From Candidatus Tokpelaia sp. JSC085 (GTDB lineage: Bacteria; Pseudomonadota; Alphaproteobacteria; Rhizobiales; Rhizobiaceae): a stretch of DNA of 64,000 nt. Position 1 is the first letter of the stretch. Each line of letters opens with the position of its first letter. The notes under the pieces are model-generated. The model worked only from the letters and a program-made list of their open reading frames with translations. It did not search any database and was not told where the DNA came from. The stretch lies in NCBI GenBank assembly GCA_003331005.1, contig QENC01000002.1, forward strand, positions 186,001-250,000. Direction: 5' to 3'. Position numbers and translations under genes: made by a program. This document shows, piece by piece, positions 18,925-28,226 of the stretch.

Positions 18925-19245
18925 AACATTGATTTTCCATGTTTCTTTAATTTATATACCATATTTAGAATTGAAAATTTGTATAAAAATTTGAGTGTTG
19001 CACTTACGTTCCATCGGAATAATCAGAACACTTTCTATCCGCTTTCTTCTATCAAGATAGGACAACTTATTTTCCAACATTGAAAAAATTAATAAATAGC
19101 ATGAGATCTACTACAAATCGGTGAAAATTATAAAACGGATTTCTATTCCGGCAAAAGGAACATTTTTATATTGCAATTGGGTTTGTGTTGCGTCATATGA
19201 AAGTTCTGCATGGAGAAGAGAGGAGCTATAATTTTTATTGTGTGA
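18925..19245. other. Gene-free stretch between holA and tRNA-Gly
   Basis: About 320 AT-rich bases with no recognisable coding sequence on either strand. It should hold the holA promoter and the tRNA-Gly promoter. I could not identify remains of lptE. Confidence 0.45.
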
Positions 19246-19320
19246 GCGGGTGTAGCTCAGAGGTAGAGCATAACCTTGCCAAGGTTGGGGTCGTGGGTTC
19301 GAGTCCCATCACCCGCTCCA
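19246..19320 (+). tRNA. tRNA-Gly (anticodon GCC)
   Basis: A full cloverleaf is readable. The acceptor arms GCGGGTG and CACCCGC pair. The D-arm is GCTC-AGAGGTAGA-GC. The anticodon stem TAACC/GGTTG encloses the loop TTGCCAA with anticodon GCC. The T-loop is TTCGAGT, and the CCA end is encoded at 19318-19320. Confidence 0.96.
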
Positions 19321-19600
19321 ATTTCTTTCCGGATTAAAGGATCCAAAGCCATCTTATTCTAGTTTATGGATCCATATCTTTCTGCGGCTTGCTCTGTTCT
19401 CACCTTTTTTCAGGGGTGCAGAGCTTTTTAAAATGCGGTCGCACACCTTCCTTGATCTGACTGACGATGGGTCTCATAGTATCATCAGTACATTGAACTG
19501 CCATGAATCTTAACTTTCCCTATCAGGAAGGAGTCCCTATCATCTCTTGATTAGAAAAATGCGCTGTAAAAAATAAGGAAAAAAACACCATAGGCGATTT
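19321..19600. other. Spacer between tRNA-Gly and the DUF2125 relic
   Basis: 280 bases without a recognisable gene. It contains two GGATCC-centred segments near 19340 and 19370, which I take as chance. No terminator or attachment site beside the tRNA was found. Confidence 0.35.
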
Positions 19601-20552
19601 ATGATGTTCATCTTCATCATTCTGATTGTGTTGCCTATTATTACCTATAGTGCCCTGTGGTACACCATGACAAACCGTGTGAAGAATATTCGTCAGCGGG
19701 ATGATATTTGTTAGAAACTGCATAAAAACGGTTATCCACTGCGAATAGCAGTGGCTTGTGACACATATGGAGCATATCTGGTCTTGGCTTTTCAAGCAAG
19801 CTTCTTGTAGCGAGTGTCCCTGTTTATGCACCTCACCGGGTTTCTCGTGATATTAAAATGCCGCTGATTCTTACATTGCCTCATTTCAAACAATTAGACA
19901 GCCGTTGGAAAAACTTTAGACTTGAAGTAGGGCTTGATAGCCGCAGCGTGCATCATACTTACTTATACTATACTTTCCGTCAATCACTTACAAATAAACA
20001 GTGCAGCAGCTACAACTGCTCATTGGAAAAATCTTATTATGGCGAATTATTTTCAGCTAGATGTAAGAAAGACGATATACTCAATATCCTCTTGTCGTTT
20101 GATAAACTGTCCAGTCCCTTAGGACAAGTAGGTAAAGAGATTCCAGCAATGAACGGGATAGTGGAACTGGTGTTGAGTAATACTCAAAGCTTTAGGGCCT
20201 CGACGAAAGGCGGACTCCCCAACCGTATCAAGGGCAGTTACAGTTCCGGCAATTTGTCAAAAGCAATCTTTTCTCTGGAAAATGGTGGGCATTTTGACCT
20301 CTCCGGTCCCTTTTCAGTTTCACGTGAAGGTCTCCTCAGCGGTATACCGTATCTGTTAGAGATACCAGCACAATCAAGCAAATAATATGTCACTTCTTTC
20401 CTAAACAGGGACGCAACATTGAAACTGCGTTTTTCGTGCTCAATACCATATCACGGAATATAAATGGCGATCTACGACTTATTTTTGATGTTGCTGATGG
20501 AAAAGTATGGATGGGTTTTATTAAATTTGCAGAAATACCACCTCTTTGGTAA
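19601..20552 (+). pseudogene. Broken DUF2125-family gene
   Basis: Conserved DUF2125 pieces occur in correct order but in several frames. A membrane anchor comes first (FIFIILIVLPIITYSALWY from ATG 19601, ending at a stop), then NGYPLRIAVACDTYGAYLV, then LVASVPVYAPHRVSRDIKMP running into an intact frame with LDSRWKNFRLEVGLD. GGHFDLSGPFSVSREGLLSG follows. The last piece, DGKVWMGFIKFAEIPPLW, stops at 20550-20552 and matches the family ending GKxFLGFIxLGxIPPL. The relic converges on tyrC, its usual place in this order. Frameshifts cut it into at least four parts; the longest open part (19858-20385) would be only 175 residues. Confidence 0.75.
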
Positions 20553-20635
20553 AATCACAGGGTTCATCGTTATTTTTTGCAGTATTGGAAGACCACGGAA
20601 CAGGGACCTGTTGTGGGAATTCTTCTTCAAAAAAA

Positions 20636-21532
20636 TTAGGGAACACTGATATCCTGCTCGGATTCAACAATGCTGCGGCGGATAATCCGTGCACGAGTGA
20701 ACAAATCGAACAGCGCATCTCCATCTCCCCCGCGGATGGCACTTTGTAATAAAGCCAGATCCTCGCCGAAACGGCCAAGCATTTCTAGGATAGCATCGCG
20801 ATTATACAGGCATACATCGCGCCACATGGTTGGATCAGAGGAAGCAAGCCGGGTGAAATCACAGAAACCTGAAGCTGAATACGCAAGAACTCTTGAATTG
20901 TTTACTTTTTCAAAATCACGTGCTGTTCCAATAATATTATAAGCAATGATATGTGGAACATGAGAAATAATCGCCAGAACCAGATCATGATATTCTGGAT
21001 CCAGATGGTCTATTTTTGACCCACAAGCAATCCAGAATGCACTAAGCCGCTTTAGCATTTCCTGATCAGTGCCTGGCAGTGGGGTCAGAATACACCAGCG
21101 ATTAACGAAAAGAGTGGCAAACCCTGCGCTAGGACCTGAATATTCCGTACCAGCAATGGGATGTCCAGGGATAAAATGTATATCATGAGGTAATTCTGGC
21201 TGCATTTGTGCAATCACCGAGGCTTTAACAGAACCGACATCGGTAACAATCGCCCCCTTTTTTAGACAGCGGGCAATATCACGGGCTACTGCACCAGATG
21301 CACCGACAGGCACACTGATAATAATAAGATCAGCATCCTTTACTGCTTCCGAATTAATCGTCGTATAACTGTCACCTAAGCCAAGCTCACGTGCTTCATT
21401 GAGGGTGTTCTCACTATGGGTCGCAATGCTGATATGGTCAGCAAGATTCTTGCTGCGGATAACACGGGCGAGTGATGAACCAATCAAGCCTATGCCGATT
21501 AATGCGATTTTCTCAAAAGCGACGTCAAACAT
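20636..21532 (-). CDS. tyrC: Prephenate/arogenate dehydrogenase
   Basis: This NAD(P)-dependent enzyme of tyrosine synthesis oxidatively decarboxylates prephenate or arogenate. The Rossmann start IALIGIGLIGSSLARVI is followed by SVPVGASGAVARDI, TDVGSVKASV, and FIPGHPIAGTEYSGPSAGF, all typical of the TyrA/TyrC dehydrogenase fold. The 298 residues are near family length, although the annotated end lies at a conserved-looking charged tail. It shares one base with the hisC stop (TAATG), so hisC-tyrC are coupled. Substrate preference cannot be told from the sequence. Confidence 0.93.
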   Translation of the reverse strand: MFDVAFEKIALIGIGLIGSSLARVIRSKNLADHISIATHSENTLNEARELGLGDSYTTINSEAVKDADLIIISVPVGASGAVARDIARCLKKGAIVTDVGSVKASVIAQMQPELPHDIHFIPGHPIAGTEYSGPSAGFATLFVNRWCILTPLPGTDQEMLKRLSAFWIACGSKIDHLDPEYHDLVLAIISHVPHIIAYNIIGTARDFEKVNNSRVLAYSASGFCDFTRLASSDPTMWRDVCLYNRDAILEMLGRFGEDLALLQSAIRGGDGDALFDLFTRARIIRRSIVESEQDISVP

Positions 21533-22674
21533 TATTGAACTTCATTCAACTTAAAAAATCCAGAAAGCGCATCAATGACACCCTGGTTAGCTTCCTTAGT
21601 ACTAATCGTAAGACGTAAAGCATGAGGAAATCCATAATTGCTGACACGACGCAATATATATCCTTTGTTTTTCAGGTATTCATCAGCTAGACGGGCGTTT
21701 TTGTACTCATCATCGGGAAAATGAATTAGAAGGAAATTAGTGGCTGATGGTGTAATTTTCAGTCCAAAGGCAGTCAACTTTTTGGTAAGCCATTGGCGCC
21801 ATTCATCGTTGTAGGAAACGGACTTTTCAAGAAATCTTCTGTCCCGGACTGCAGCAGCACTGGCCGCTTGTGCGGCAGCATTGACGTTGAACGGTCCGCG
21901 CACCCGATTGACGGCATCAATGATACCCAATGGGGCATACATCCAGCCAATACGCAAGCCTGCAAGTCCGTAAATTTTTGAAAAGGTGCGTGTTGTTACA
22001 ACATTTGCATGTTGTTTCACAAGTTCAATGCCCGCGCTATAATCATTGGCAGTTACATATTCAGCATAAGCACCATCGAGTACCAGCAGAACATGTTCAG
22101 GTAGTGCAGCGTGAAGCCGGTGGATTTCCTCAGCAGAAAGATAGGTGCCAGTTGGATTAGCTGGATTTGCAATGAAAACGATGCGCGTTCTAGGACCAAG
22201 TGCCGCAAGGATATTATCAATATCGATCCGGCAATCTTTTTCCTTGGCAATCACCGGCATTGCACCAGTAGCCCGTATCTGTATTTCATAGATATTGAAA
22301 CCATGTTCTGTCATAATGCCTTCGTCGTCCGGCGCTAGATACGTTTGAGCCAACAGCCCTAGAAGCTCGTCAGAACCGTTACCGACCATAATATTATGAA
22401 TAGTCAGGCCATAGATTTCAGAAATTGCCTGACGTAGGTCGTACGCATGACCATCAGGGTAGCACTCAAGCTTTCCTGCCATTTGCCGATATGCCTCAAT
22501 CGCAGCAGTACAAGGACCAAATGGTGGTTCATTTGAAGAAAGCTTATATAATTTCGTGCCTTTTCTGGCAGAACTCATCGGGAGATTGCCTACTCCTGCA
22601 CCAGGTACATAGGTGGTAATATCCATAATGCCTTTCTTAGGGCATGGCTTGTTTGCAGTAAGATCGATTTGCAT
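21532..22674 (-). CDS. hisC: Histidinol-phosphate aminotransferase
   Basis: This PLP-dependent fold-type I enzyme transaminates imidazole-acetol phosphate in histidine synthesis. In this order it may also act in aromatic amino-acid synthesis beside tyrC. Visible features are [54 protein letters not shown] and the lysine motif [17 protein letters not shown]. The frame opens at 22833, but ATG 22674 with an AGGT ribosome site gives the family N-terminus ([15 protein letters not shown]). The product is 380 residues. It is divergent from metX with about 220 bp between. Confidence 0.94.
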   Translation of the reverse strand: MQIDLTANKPCPKKGIMDITTYVPGAGVGNLPMSSARKGTKLYKLSSNEPPFGPCTAAIEAYRQMAGKLECYPDGHAYDLRQAISEIYGLTIHNIMVGNGSDELLGLLAQTYLAPDDEGIMTEHGFNIYEIQIRATGAMPVIAKEKDCRIDIDNILAALGPRTRIVFIANPANPTGTYLSAEEIHRLHAALPEHVLLVLDGAYAEYVTANDYSAGIELVKQHANVVTTRTFSKIYGLAGLRIGWMYAPLGIIDAVNRVRGPFNVNAAAQAASAAAVRDRRFLEKSVSYNDEWRQWLTKKLTAFGLKITPSATNFLLIHFPDDEYKNARLADEYLKNKGYILRRVSNYGFPHALRLTISTKEANQGVIDALSGFFKLNEVQ

Positions 22675-22894
22675 GATTTTACCTGCCTTTTTTTTAATAT
22701 TCGCTAAAGTAAGCTGGTTTATGGAAGAAGTCGAGAGAAATTCTTGACTTAAGACCACGAAGCGGACTAGATCACTCCGATGTATCATTACAGTGGTAAA
22801 ATGGTCCAGTTTTTTGACTGCATGATGCGTCAACGCTTTACTTTACATTACATTGGTTTGCTTGTCTCTTCTCTTTTCAGTCGGTGCAGCTGAA

Positions 22895-24076
22895 ATGAAA
22901 TATAAAAGTACATCCCATCCTAGAAGTGACAGGACTTTGCAAGCCGTGCACCCTGATAGTGCAGTGGCATTTTTCGGTGACAATCAGCCGCTGCAGCTTG
23001 ATAGCGGCATTGTTCTGTCTTCCTTTCAGATTGCCTATCAAACCTATGGCACGCTCAACGCTGATAAAAGCAATGCAATTTTGATCTGTCATCCACTAAC
23101 TTGTGACCAGCATGTTGCAAATCCTCATCCTGTTACCGGGAAACCAGGATGGTGGGAGAATCTTGTTGGTCCTGGCAGCATTGTGGATACACAGCGTTAT
23201 TTTGTCATCTGTTCCAATGTTATCGGTGGATGTCTTGGTTCAACAGGCCCAGCCTCTGTCAATCCGCAGACAAGAAAAGCCTATGCTTTAGATTTTCCTG
23301 TGATTACAATTGGTGATATGGTCTGTGCACAGGCTATGTTAGTTGATAGATTGGGTATTGACACGCTTTTCTCCATCATTGGAGGTTCCATGGGAGGCAT
23401 GCAAGTATTGCAATGGGCTTCTTTTTGCAAAGAACGTGTTTTTTCAGCTGTGATTCTGGCAAGCAGCGCACGCCACTCGGCGCAAAATATCGCCTTTGGC
23501 GAAATCGGGCGTCAAGCTGTTATGGCTGATCCTGATTGGCAGGATGGATGGTATATTGAAGCTGGTACGAATCCGCGGAAAGGATTGGCTGTAGCCCGTA
23601 TGACAGCACATATTACCTATCTTTCTGGGGCAACATTGCATCGTAAGTTCGGGCGGAATCTTCAAGAGAGGTCGCAAATAACATTTGGTTTTGATGCTGA
23701 TTTTCAGATTGAAAGCTATCTGCGTCATCAGGGTGTAACCTTTGTCGAGCGGTTTGATGCGAACTCCTATCTTTATCTAACCCGGGCTATGGATTATTTT
23801 GATCTAGCAGCTGAACATGGTGGGCGTCTTGCTAACGCGTTCAGTAAAACGGGGACGCGTTTTTTTGTCGCCTCCTTTTCGTCTGACTGGCTTTTCCCTA
23901 CACGTGAGAGTCGGATTATTGTCCATGCGCTCAATGCGGCTGGCGCTTCTGTTTCTTTTGCTGAATTTGAAACGGATAAGGGCCATGATGCTTTTCTTTT
24001 GAATGAGCCAGTCATGTTTTCAGCAGTCAATGGTTTCTTACAATCCGCGGCACGAGCAAGGGGCCTCGAAAAGTGA
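22895..24076 (+). CDS. metX: Homoserine O-acetyltransferase (MetX family)
   Basis: It acylates homoserine for methionine synthesis. The alpha/beta-hydrolase fold shows [14 protein letters not shown], the nucleophile elbow [23 protein letters not shown] holding the acidic residue, and the catalytic His in DKGHDAFLL. The frame opens at 22853; I chose the ATG at 22895 as the first good start before the conserved region, but the ribosome site is weak. Whether the acyl donor is acetyl- or succinyl-CoA depends on a few residues that cannot be judged safely by eye. It overlaps metW, the usual pair. Confidence 0.92.
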   Translation: MKYKSTSHPRSDRTLQAVHPDSAVAFFGDNQPLQLDSGIVLSSFQIAYQTYGTLNADKSNAILICHPLTCDQHVANPHPVTGKPGWWENLVGPGSIVDTQRYFVICSNVIGGCLGSTGPASVNPQTRKAYALDFPVITIGDMVCAQAMLVDRLGIDTLFSIIGGSMGGMQVLQWASFCKERVFSAVILASSARHSAQNIAFGEIGRQAVMADPDWQDGWYIEAGTNPRKGLAVARMTAHITYLSGATLHRKFGRNLQERSQITFGFDADFQIESYLRHQGVTFVERFDANSYLYLTRAMDYFDLAAEHGGRLANAFSKTGTRFFVASFSSDWLFPTRESRIIVHALNAAGASVSFAEFETDKGHDAFLLNEPVMFSAVNGFLQSAARARGLEK

Positions 24077-24078
24077 TC

Positions 24079-24714
24079 ATGAGCAGCATTGCTGACAGAA
24101 ATTTACAGTCCCTTCCTGTACGGGTCGATTTTGAGGTTATCGCCTCCCTCGTAAAACCCAGCACACGGGTGTTGGATATAGGTTGTGGTGATGGAACGCT
24201 ACTTGAACTACTGATTACAAAACGAGGCATCGATGGTCGTGGTGTTGAATTATCTCAACAAGGCGTTGACCAATGCCTCGCTAAAGGACTATCAGTTATT
24301 CAGGGGGATGTTGATAAAGATCTTGTATATTATCCGGACGATGGATTTGATTATGTAATTTTATCACAAACGTTGCAGACAACTCACAACCCCCGAAAAA
24401 TTTTAGGTGAGCTTCTGCGCATTGGTAGGCGCGCGGTTGTCTCGATGCCCAATTTTGGTTACTGGCGTGTACGTGCTTCATTGCTTTTTGGTGGGCGCAT
24501 GCCTGTAACAAAAGAGTTATCCTACAGCTGGTATGATACGCCAAACATTCATTTCTGCACGATTGCAGATTTTCTTGATATGGCCTGTGAAATTGGTGCA
24601 ACAGTTGAGGAAGCAGTTGTTCTAAATCGGAAAGGCCAGCGCGTTGCTTTCCGTCTACCCTGGAATACTTTGAATCTTTTTGGGCAACAGGCGGTTTTTT
24701 TGTTGCGGCGATAA
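24079..24714 (+). CDS. metW: Methionine biosynthesis protein MetW
   Basis: MetW is a small methyltransferase-fold protein that pairs with MetX and is needed for full homoserine acylation in several bacteria. The SAM-type motif RVLDIGCGDGTLLELL is near the N-terminus, followed by GRGVELSQQGVDQCLAKGL, IQGDVDKDL, FDYVILSQTLQTTHNPRK and MPNFGYWRVR. A GTG at 24073 in frame would add two residues; the ATG at 24079 is the cleaner start. The gene follows directly on the metX stop, so the two are coupled. Confidence 0.92.
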   Translation: MSSIADRNLQSLPVRVDFEVIASLVKPSTRVLDIGCGDGTLLELLITKRGIDGRGVELSQQGVDQCLAKGLSVIQGDVDKDLVYYPDDGFDYVILSQTLQTTHNPRKILGELLRIGRRAVVSMPNFGYWRVRASLLFGGRMPVTKELSYSWYDTPNIHFCTIADFLDMACEIGATVEEAVVLNRKGQRVAFRLPWNTLNLFGQQAVFLLRR

Positions 24715-24981
24715 TGTGCTTGATATCTTTATCATGCCACCCACATGCCATCTCATCCCCGGAATCGTTTAAAAAGCTTGGAACGAACTGTTAACATCTC
24801 GATTGATTGCACGCTGGTCATCATTGCGGCACTGCCCATGCTATCCTATCTATAACCGGCCGTTTATGATGTCTGCGTGGGTGGCTTGCAAAGCATACTG
24901 AAACACCAAGTACATAGGAAAGTGATGAATACTTCGTGACGTGAGTTAGCCTTTGTGCCACCAGGTCGCTCTTTTGCTCTT

Positions 24982-25413
24982 TTATCCTGGACGCCGCCCG
25001 CCTGAATAAGTTTGCACTGCGTGCTGACATAGGATACACATGCCCTGTATTTCCAGTGTGATGCTCTGCGGGCGGAACAGAATTGCCTGCATCCGTTTTT
25101 TTATATTATTGATCACGGCTTCATCATCAAACTCTGTGATGCTGCCACATGTTTTACAGATAGCAAATGCAACAAGAGTATGATCTTCACCCCAGGGATG
25201 CGAACATGCAATAAAGGCATTCATACTTGCCAGACGATGTACAAAACCTCGTTTGATCAACTTATCCAAAGCGCGGTAAACCTGCAATGGTGCACGAAAT
25301 CCCTGAGGACGTAACCGATCAAGAATAGTATACGCGCTGAGGGATTTTTTTTCCTGAAGCAGCAAATTCAGCACATGGTGCTGGTTGCGAGTCAGACTAT
25401 CATGTAATGGCAA
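24982..25413 (-). CDS. zur: Zinc uptake regulator Zur (Fur family)
   Basis: Zur represses zinc uptake when bound to zinc. The winged-helix part contains LTRNQHHVLNLLLQEKKSLSAYTIL (in two parts) and the recognition region APLQVYRALDKLIKRGFVHRL. The zinc-binding C-terminal part has FAICKTCGSI and GMCILCQH, two CxxC motifs, and a SHPWGEDH segment. It lies 2 bp after znuB in the same direction, so znuC-znuB-zur appear to form one operon that Zur would itself control through the box at 27042-27056. Confidence 0.92.
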   Translation of the reverse strand: MPLHDSLTRNQHHVLNLLLQEKKSLSAYTILDRLRPQGFRAPLQVYRALDKLIKRGFVHRLASMNAFIACSHPWGEDHTLVAFAICKTCGSITEFDDEAVINNIKKRMQAILFRPQSITLEIQGMCILCQHAVQTYSGGRRPG

Positions 25414-25415
25414 TC

Positions 25416-26231
25416 TTAGTTCTTTCTTTTTGCTGTAGCGAGCCGGTTAAGCGGAATCAAGCTGATAATAAACAGAACAAATGCAAACAGCACCACTGAT
25501 GGTCCTGATGGCGTATTCGCCCAAGCTGAGAAATAAAGACCACCGAATGCTGATATCGTTCCAGTCAGTGCTGCTAGGACGGCCATCCTTTCAGGTGTAC
25601 TGGATATGGACAGGCGCCGGGCGGTAGCAGCAGGCAGAATCAGCAAGGCTGTTACCAATAGAATGCCGACAATTTTCATTGTAATGGCAATGATCATGGC
25701 AAGAAGCAGCATAAAGATAACTTTTGTCGATTGAGGATGTAACTCTTCAGCCTTTGCTAGATCGGCGCTTACTGTTGATGCAATCAGTGGACGCCATAGT
25801 TTGATAAGAAGAAGCAAGATCAGCGTGCCACCTGCCCAGATAAAAAAAATATCATATTTCGAAACAGCAAGCACATCTCCAAAAAGATAAACAACCAGAT
25901 CCTGTCGGACCCAGGGTAAAAAGCTGAGAATGACCAAACCAATAGAAAGACTTGAATGTGATAAAACGCCCAGTAGGGAATCACCAGATAATGAAGGCTG
26001 TTTTTGTAAAAAAACAAGCGTAAAAGACAGTATCAATGTAATGGTAAAAACTGTCAATGTCATATTGATGTTAAATATAAAAGCAATTGCTACTCCCAAA
26101 AGGGCTGAATGGGCTATGGTGTCGCCAAAATAGGCCAAACGCTGCCAAACGATGATACAGCCGAGCGGTCCTGCAGCTAGAGCCATGCCCACACAGCCAA
26201 TAAGGGCACGCAGAAAAAAGTCATCAAGCAT
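25416..26231 (-). CDS. znuB: Zinc ABC transporter permease ZnuB
   Basis: This inner-membrane channel subunit of the zinc importer has about 7-8 membrane helices in 271 residues. Family signs are GCIIVWQRLAYFGDTIAHSALLG, SGDSLLGVLSHSSLSIG and a C-terminal SGPSVVLFAFVLF. The frame is open far upstream to 26381, but the ATG at 26231 gives the family N-terminus (MLDDFFLRALIG) and overlaps the end of znuC by 8 bases, which fits translational coupling. Confidence 0.93.
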   Translation of the reverse strand: MLDDFFLRALIGCVGMALAAGPLGCIIVWQRLAYFGDTIAHSALLGVAIAFIFNINMTLTVFTITLILSFTLVFLQKQPSLSGDSLLGVLSHSSLSIGLVILSFLPWVRQDLVVYLFGDVLAVSKYDIFFIWAGGTLILLLLIKLWRPLIASTVSADLAKAEELHPQSTKVIFMLLLAMIIAITMKIVGILLVTALLILPAATARRLSISSTPERMAVLAALTGTISAFGGLYFSAWANTPSGPSVVLFAFVLFIISLIPLNRLATAKRKN

Positions 26232-26937
26232 TACGCACAGAATTTCTATTATCTTCAAAAAGAGCAGCGTATTCCTTGCTTCTTGCGACTTCATGTGGTT
26301 TACCGCTGCAACAGATATGGCCATCAAGACATAAAACTCGATCAGATGCATCCATGACAATATGCAAATCGTGTGAGACAAGCATAATACCGCAGTTAAA
26401 ACGATGACGACATTCGTTTATGAGCTGGAAAAGGGCACGTTTTCCTGAACAATCAATGCCTTGCAAAGGTTCATCTAACACCAGCAAATCGGGATTGCGT
26501 GCGCTGGCGCGGGCAAACAAAACACGCTGTAACTCACCGCCGGAAAGAGTGGTAACCTCAGCATCGCGCATGTGCTGCATACCAACGGCCTGTAAAGCTG
26601 TGTCTATTGCGGTGCGATCAAGCGGACTTGTTAATTCCATAAGTCGCGCAACATTGAGTGGCATGGCCCGGTCGAAATGGAGCTTTTGCGGGACATAGCT
26701 AACCTTGAGTCTTCTCCGCCATGTTACTTGTCCTTCTGTAGGGGCCAGAATATTCAATGCCATTTTTGCTGTGGTGCTTTTCCCTGAACCGTTTGGGCCG
26801 ATCAGGGTAATGATCTCTCCATCAGAAATATCCAGATCAATATGACGTACCAGCCAGTGACCATCTTTCTTAACACCAGCATTACATAGGGATACAAGAT
26901 ATCGTGTAGAGAGGGGGACAGTAGAAAAGAAGGACAT
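26224..26937 (-). CDS. znuC: Zinc ABC transporter ATP-binding protein ZnuC
   Basis: It powers zinc import. The Walker A motif GPNGSGKST, the Q-loop region VSYVPQKLHF, the signature LSGGELQRVLFARA and Walker B LLVLDEPLQGID are in order, with the switch SHDLHIV after them. The longest frame starts at 27024, but ATG 26937 matches the family start and leaves the divergent znuA promoter free. The product is 237 residues. It is first in znuC-znuB-zur and is divergent from znuA. Confidence 0.94.
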   Translation of the reverse strand: MSFFSTVPLSTRYLVSLCNAGVKKDGHWLVRHIDLDISDGEIITLIGPNGSGKSTTAKMALNILAPTEGQVTWRRRLKVSYVPQKLHFDRAMPLNVARLMELTSPLDRTAIDTALQAVGMQHMRDAEVTTLSGGELQRVLFARASARNPDLLVLDEPLQGIDCSGKRALFQLINECRHRFNCGIMLVSHDLHIVMDASDRVLCLDGHICCSGKPHEVARSKEYAALFEDNRNSVRNA

Positions 26938-27041
26938 TTTCTTTAATTTCAAGATAAAAAGTCTCCATGATTCAGTATTGCGATACCAGATGATAATGCT
27001 GACTGCTTTTATGATATGTACCACAGTATTGTAATATAATA

Positions 27042-27056
27042 TGTTATATTATAACA
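27042..27056. promoter_or_regulatory. Zur-like operator between znuC and znuA
   Basis: TGTTATATTATAACA is a perfect 7-base inverted repeat around one central base. It matches the known Zur-box style of alphaproteobacteria (TGTTATA-type half-sites). It lies 20 bp before the znuA ATG and about 105 bp before znuC, within a longer near-palindromic AT tract from 27031. One Zur dimer here could control both directions. The assignment to Zur is an inference from sequence and neighbours. Confidence 0.75.
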
Positions 27057-27075
27057 AAAATTGGAAGAATACTAT

Positions 27076-28068
27076 ATGAAATATTCTCTGTTTTTGAGTT
27101 CTTCGGTAAGAACAGGTTGCGAGTTCTGTACAATGGGGTTGCTTTTCACAATTTTCTTTCTGTTTCCCTTGAATGCTGTTGCAACCCCTTCGGTTGTGGT
27201 TTCACTCAAACCGTTGCATTCACTTGTTGCAGCAGTGATGGATGGTGTAGGCGTCCCCACTTTGATTGTTCAGGGGACAGGATCTGGACATGGTTACCAA
27301 TTGCTACCGGATGATGCCAAAAAGCTTGCTGATGCGGATATTGTTTTCTGGATTGGCCCACAGATGGAAACCTTTCTTGTCAAATCACTGAAGAATCTGC
27401 CCGTCAGTACTGAGGTTATTGCACTTGCCGATGTGCGGGGAATGTGTCTTCTGGATATGCGGACCGGCGGTAATTTTGAAATGCATCACCATGTCCATCA
27501 CGCTGATGGTCACCATGCGTACAGCAGCGGCGAAAGTGATGATTCCCATTATAAGGATTTGCATTTTTGGCTCGATCCAAAAAATGCCGAGGTAATCATT
27601 CATATGATCGCACACGTCCTTGCTAAAAGAGATCCTGCCAGTGCTCAACGTTATTCCGACAATGCTAAGAATTATGGAAAACGCCTTCACAATCTGATAA
27701 AAGATATTGATCATGATCTCACGCCATTTCGGGGGCAGTCTTTTATCGTTTTTCATGATGCCTATCAATATTTTGAGAAACGCTTTGGCATGTCAGCGGT
27801 TGCTGCTATCACGGTTAGCCCTGAACAAGTGCCAGGTGTCAAACGAATTTCTCAAATACGAGATACAGTAAAAAAACTTGGCCCCGTTTGTGTTTTTTCA
27901 GAGCCTCAGTTTGAATCACGATTGATAAAAACTGTTATTGAGGGTACAGGTGCCAGGACAGGGCGCCTAGATCCACTTGGTGTTGCTATACCAGCTGGGC
28001 CCGATCAATATTTAACCCTTATACGTAATTTGGCAGATTCACTGAAAGATTGCCTTGGATCGCAATGA
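27076..28068 (+). CDS. znuA: Zinc ABC transporter substrate-binding protein ZnuA
   Basis: This periplasmic protein captures zinc for ZnuBC. A hydrophobic export signal (MGLLFTIFFLFPLNAVA) is preceded by a long N-region. The mature protein has SLKPLHSLVAAVMDG, GSGHGYQLLPDD with a zinc-ligand His, and a His-rich loop (HHHVHHADGHHAYSSGESDD) typical of zinc-specific members. KDLHFWLDPKNAE, FIVFHDAYQYF and a C-terminal SEPQF segment complete the ligand set. The ATG at 27076 has TTGGAAG as ribosome site; the upstream TTG at 27061 is part of that site. It is divergent from znuC across a Zur-like box. Confidence 0.94.
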   Translation: MKYSLFLSSSVRTGCEFCTMGLLFTIFFLFPLNAVATPSVVVSLKPLHSLVAAVMDGVGVPTLIVQGTGSGHGYQLLPDDAKKLADADIVFWIGPQMETFLVKSLKNLPVSTEVIALADVRGMCLLDMRTGGNFEMHHHVHHADGHHAYSSGESDDSHYKDLHFWLDPKNAEVIIHMIAHVLAKRDPASAQRYSDNAKNYGKRLHNLIKDIDHDLTPFRGQSFIVFHDAYQYFEKRFGMSAVAAITVSPEQVPGVKRISQIRDTVKKLGPVCVFSEPQFESRLIKTVIEGTGARTGRLDPLGVAIPAGPDQYLTLIRNLADSLKDCLGSQ

Positions 28069-28226
28069 AGTCACTGTTCTATTTTTCTTCGAAACGGCTG
28101 AACTGTCGCATGACGCCCAAACGACATGAGTGTATTGGCAAAAACTGATTGTATAAGGGTGAGGATAGATCTCACCTATCTCATCAAAAAAAAATAGATA
28201 GAACAGACCCGCTATTACAGATGTTT

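Noticed and set aside
28155..28200. GGTGAG/CTCACC hairpin between znuA and leuA
   Set aside because: Short 6-base stem without a T run in either useful direction.
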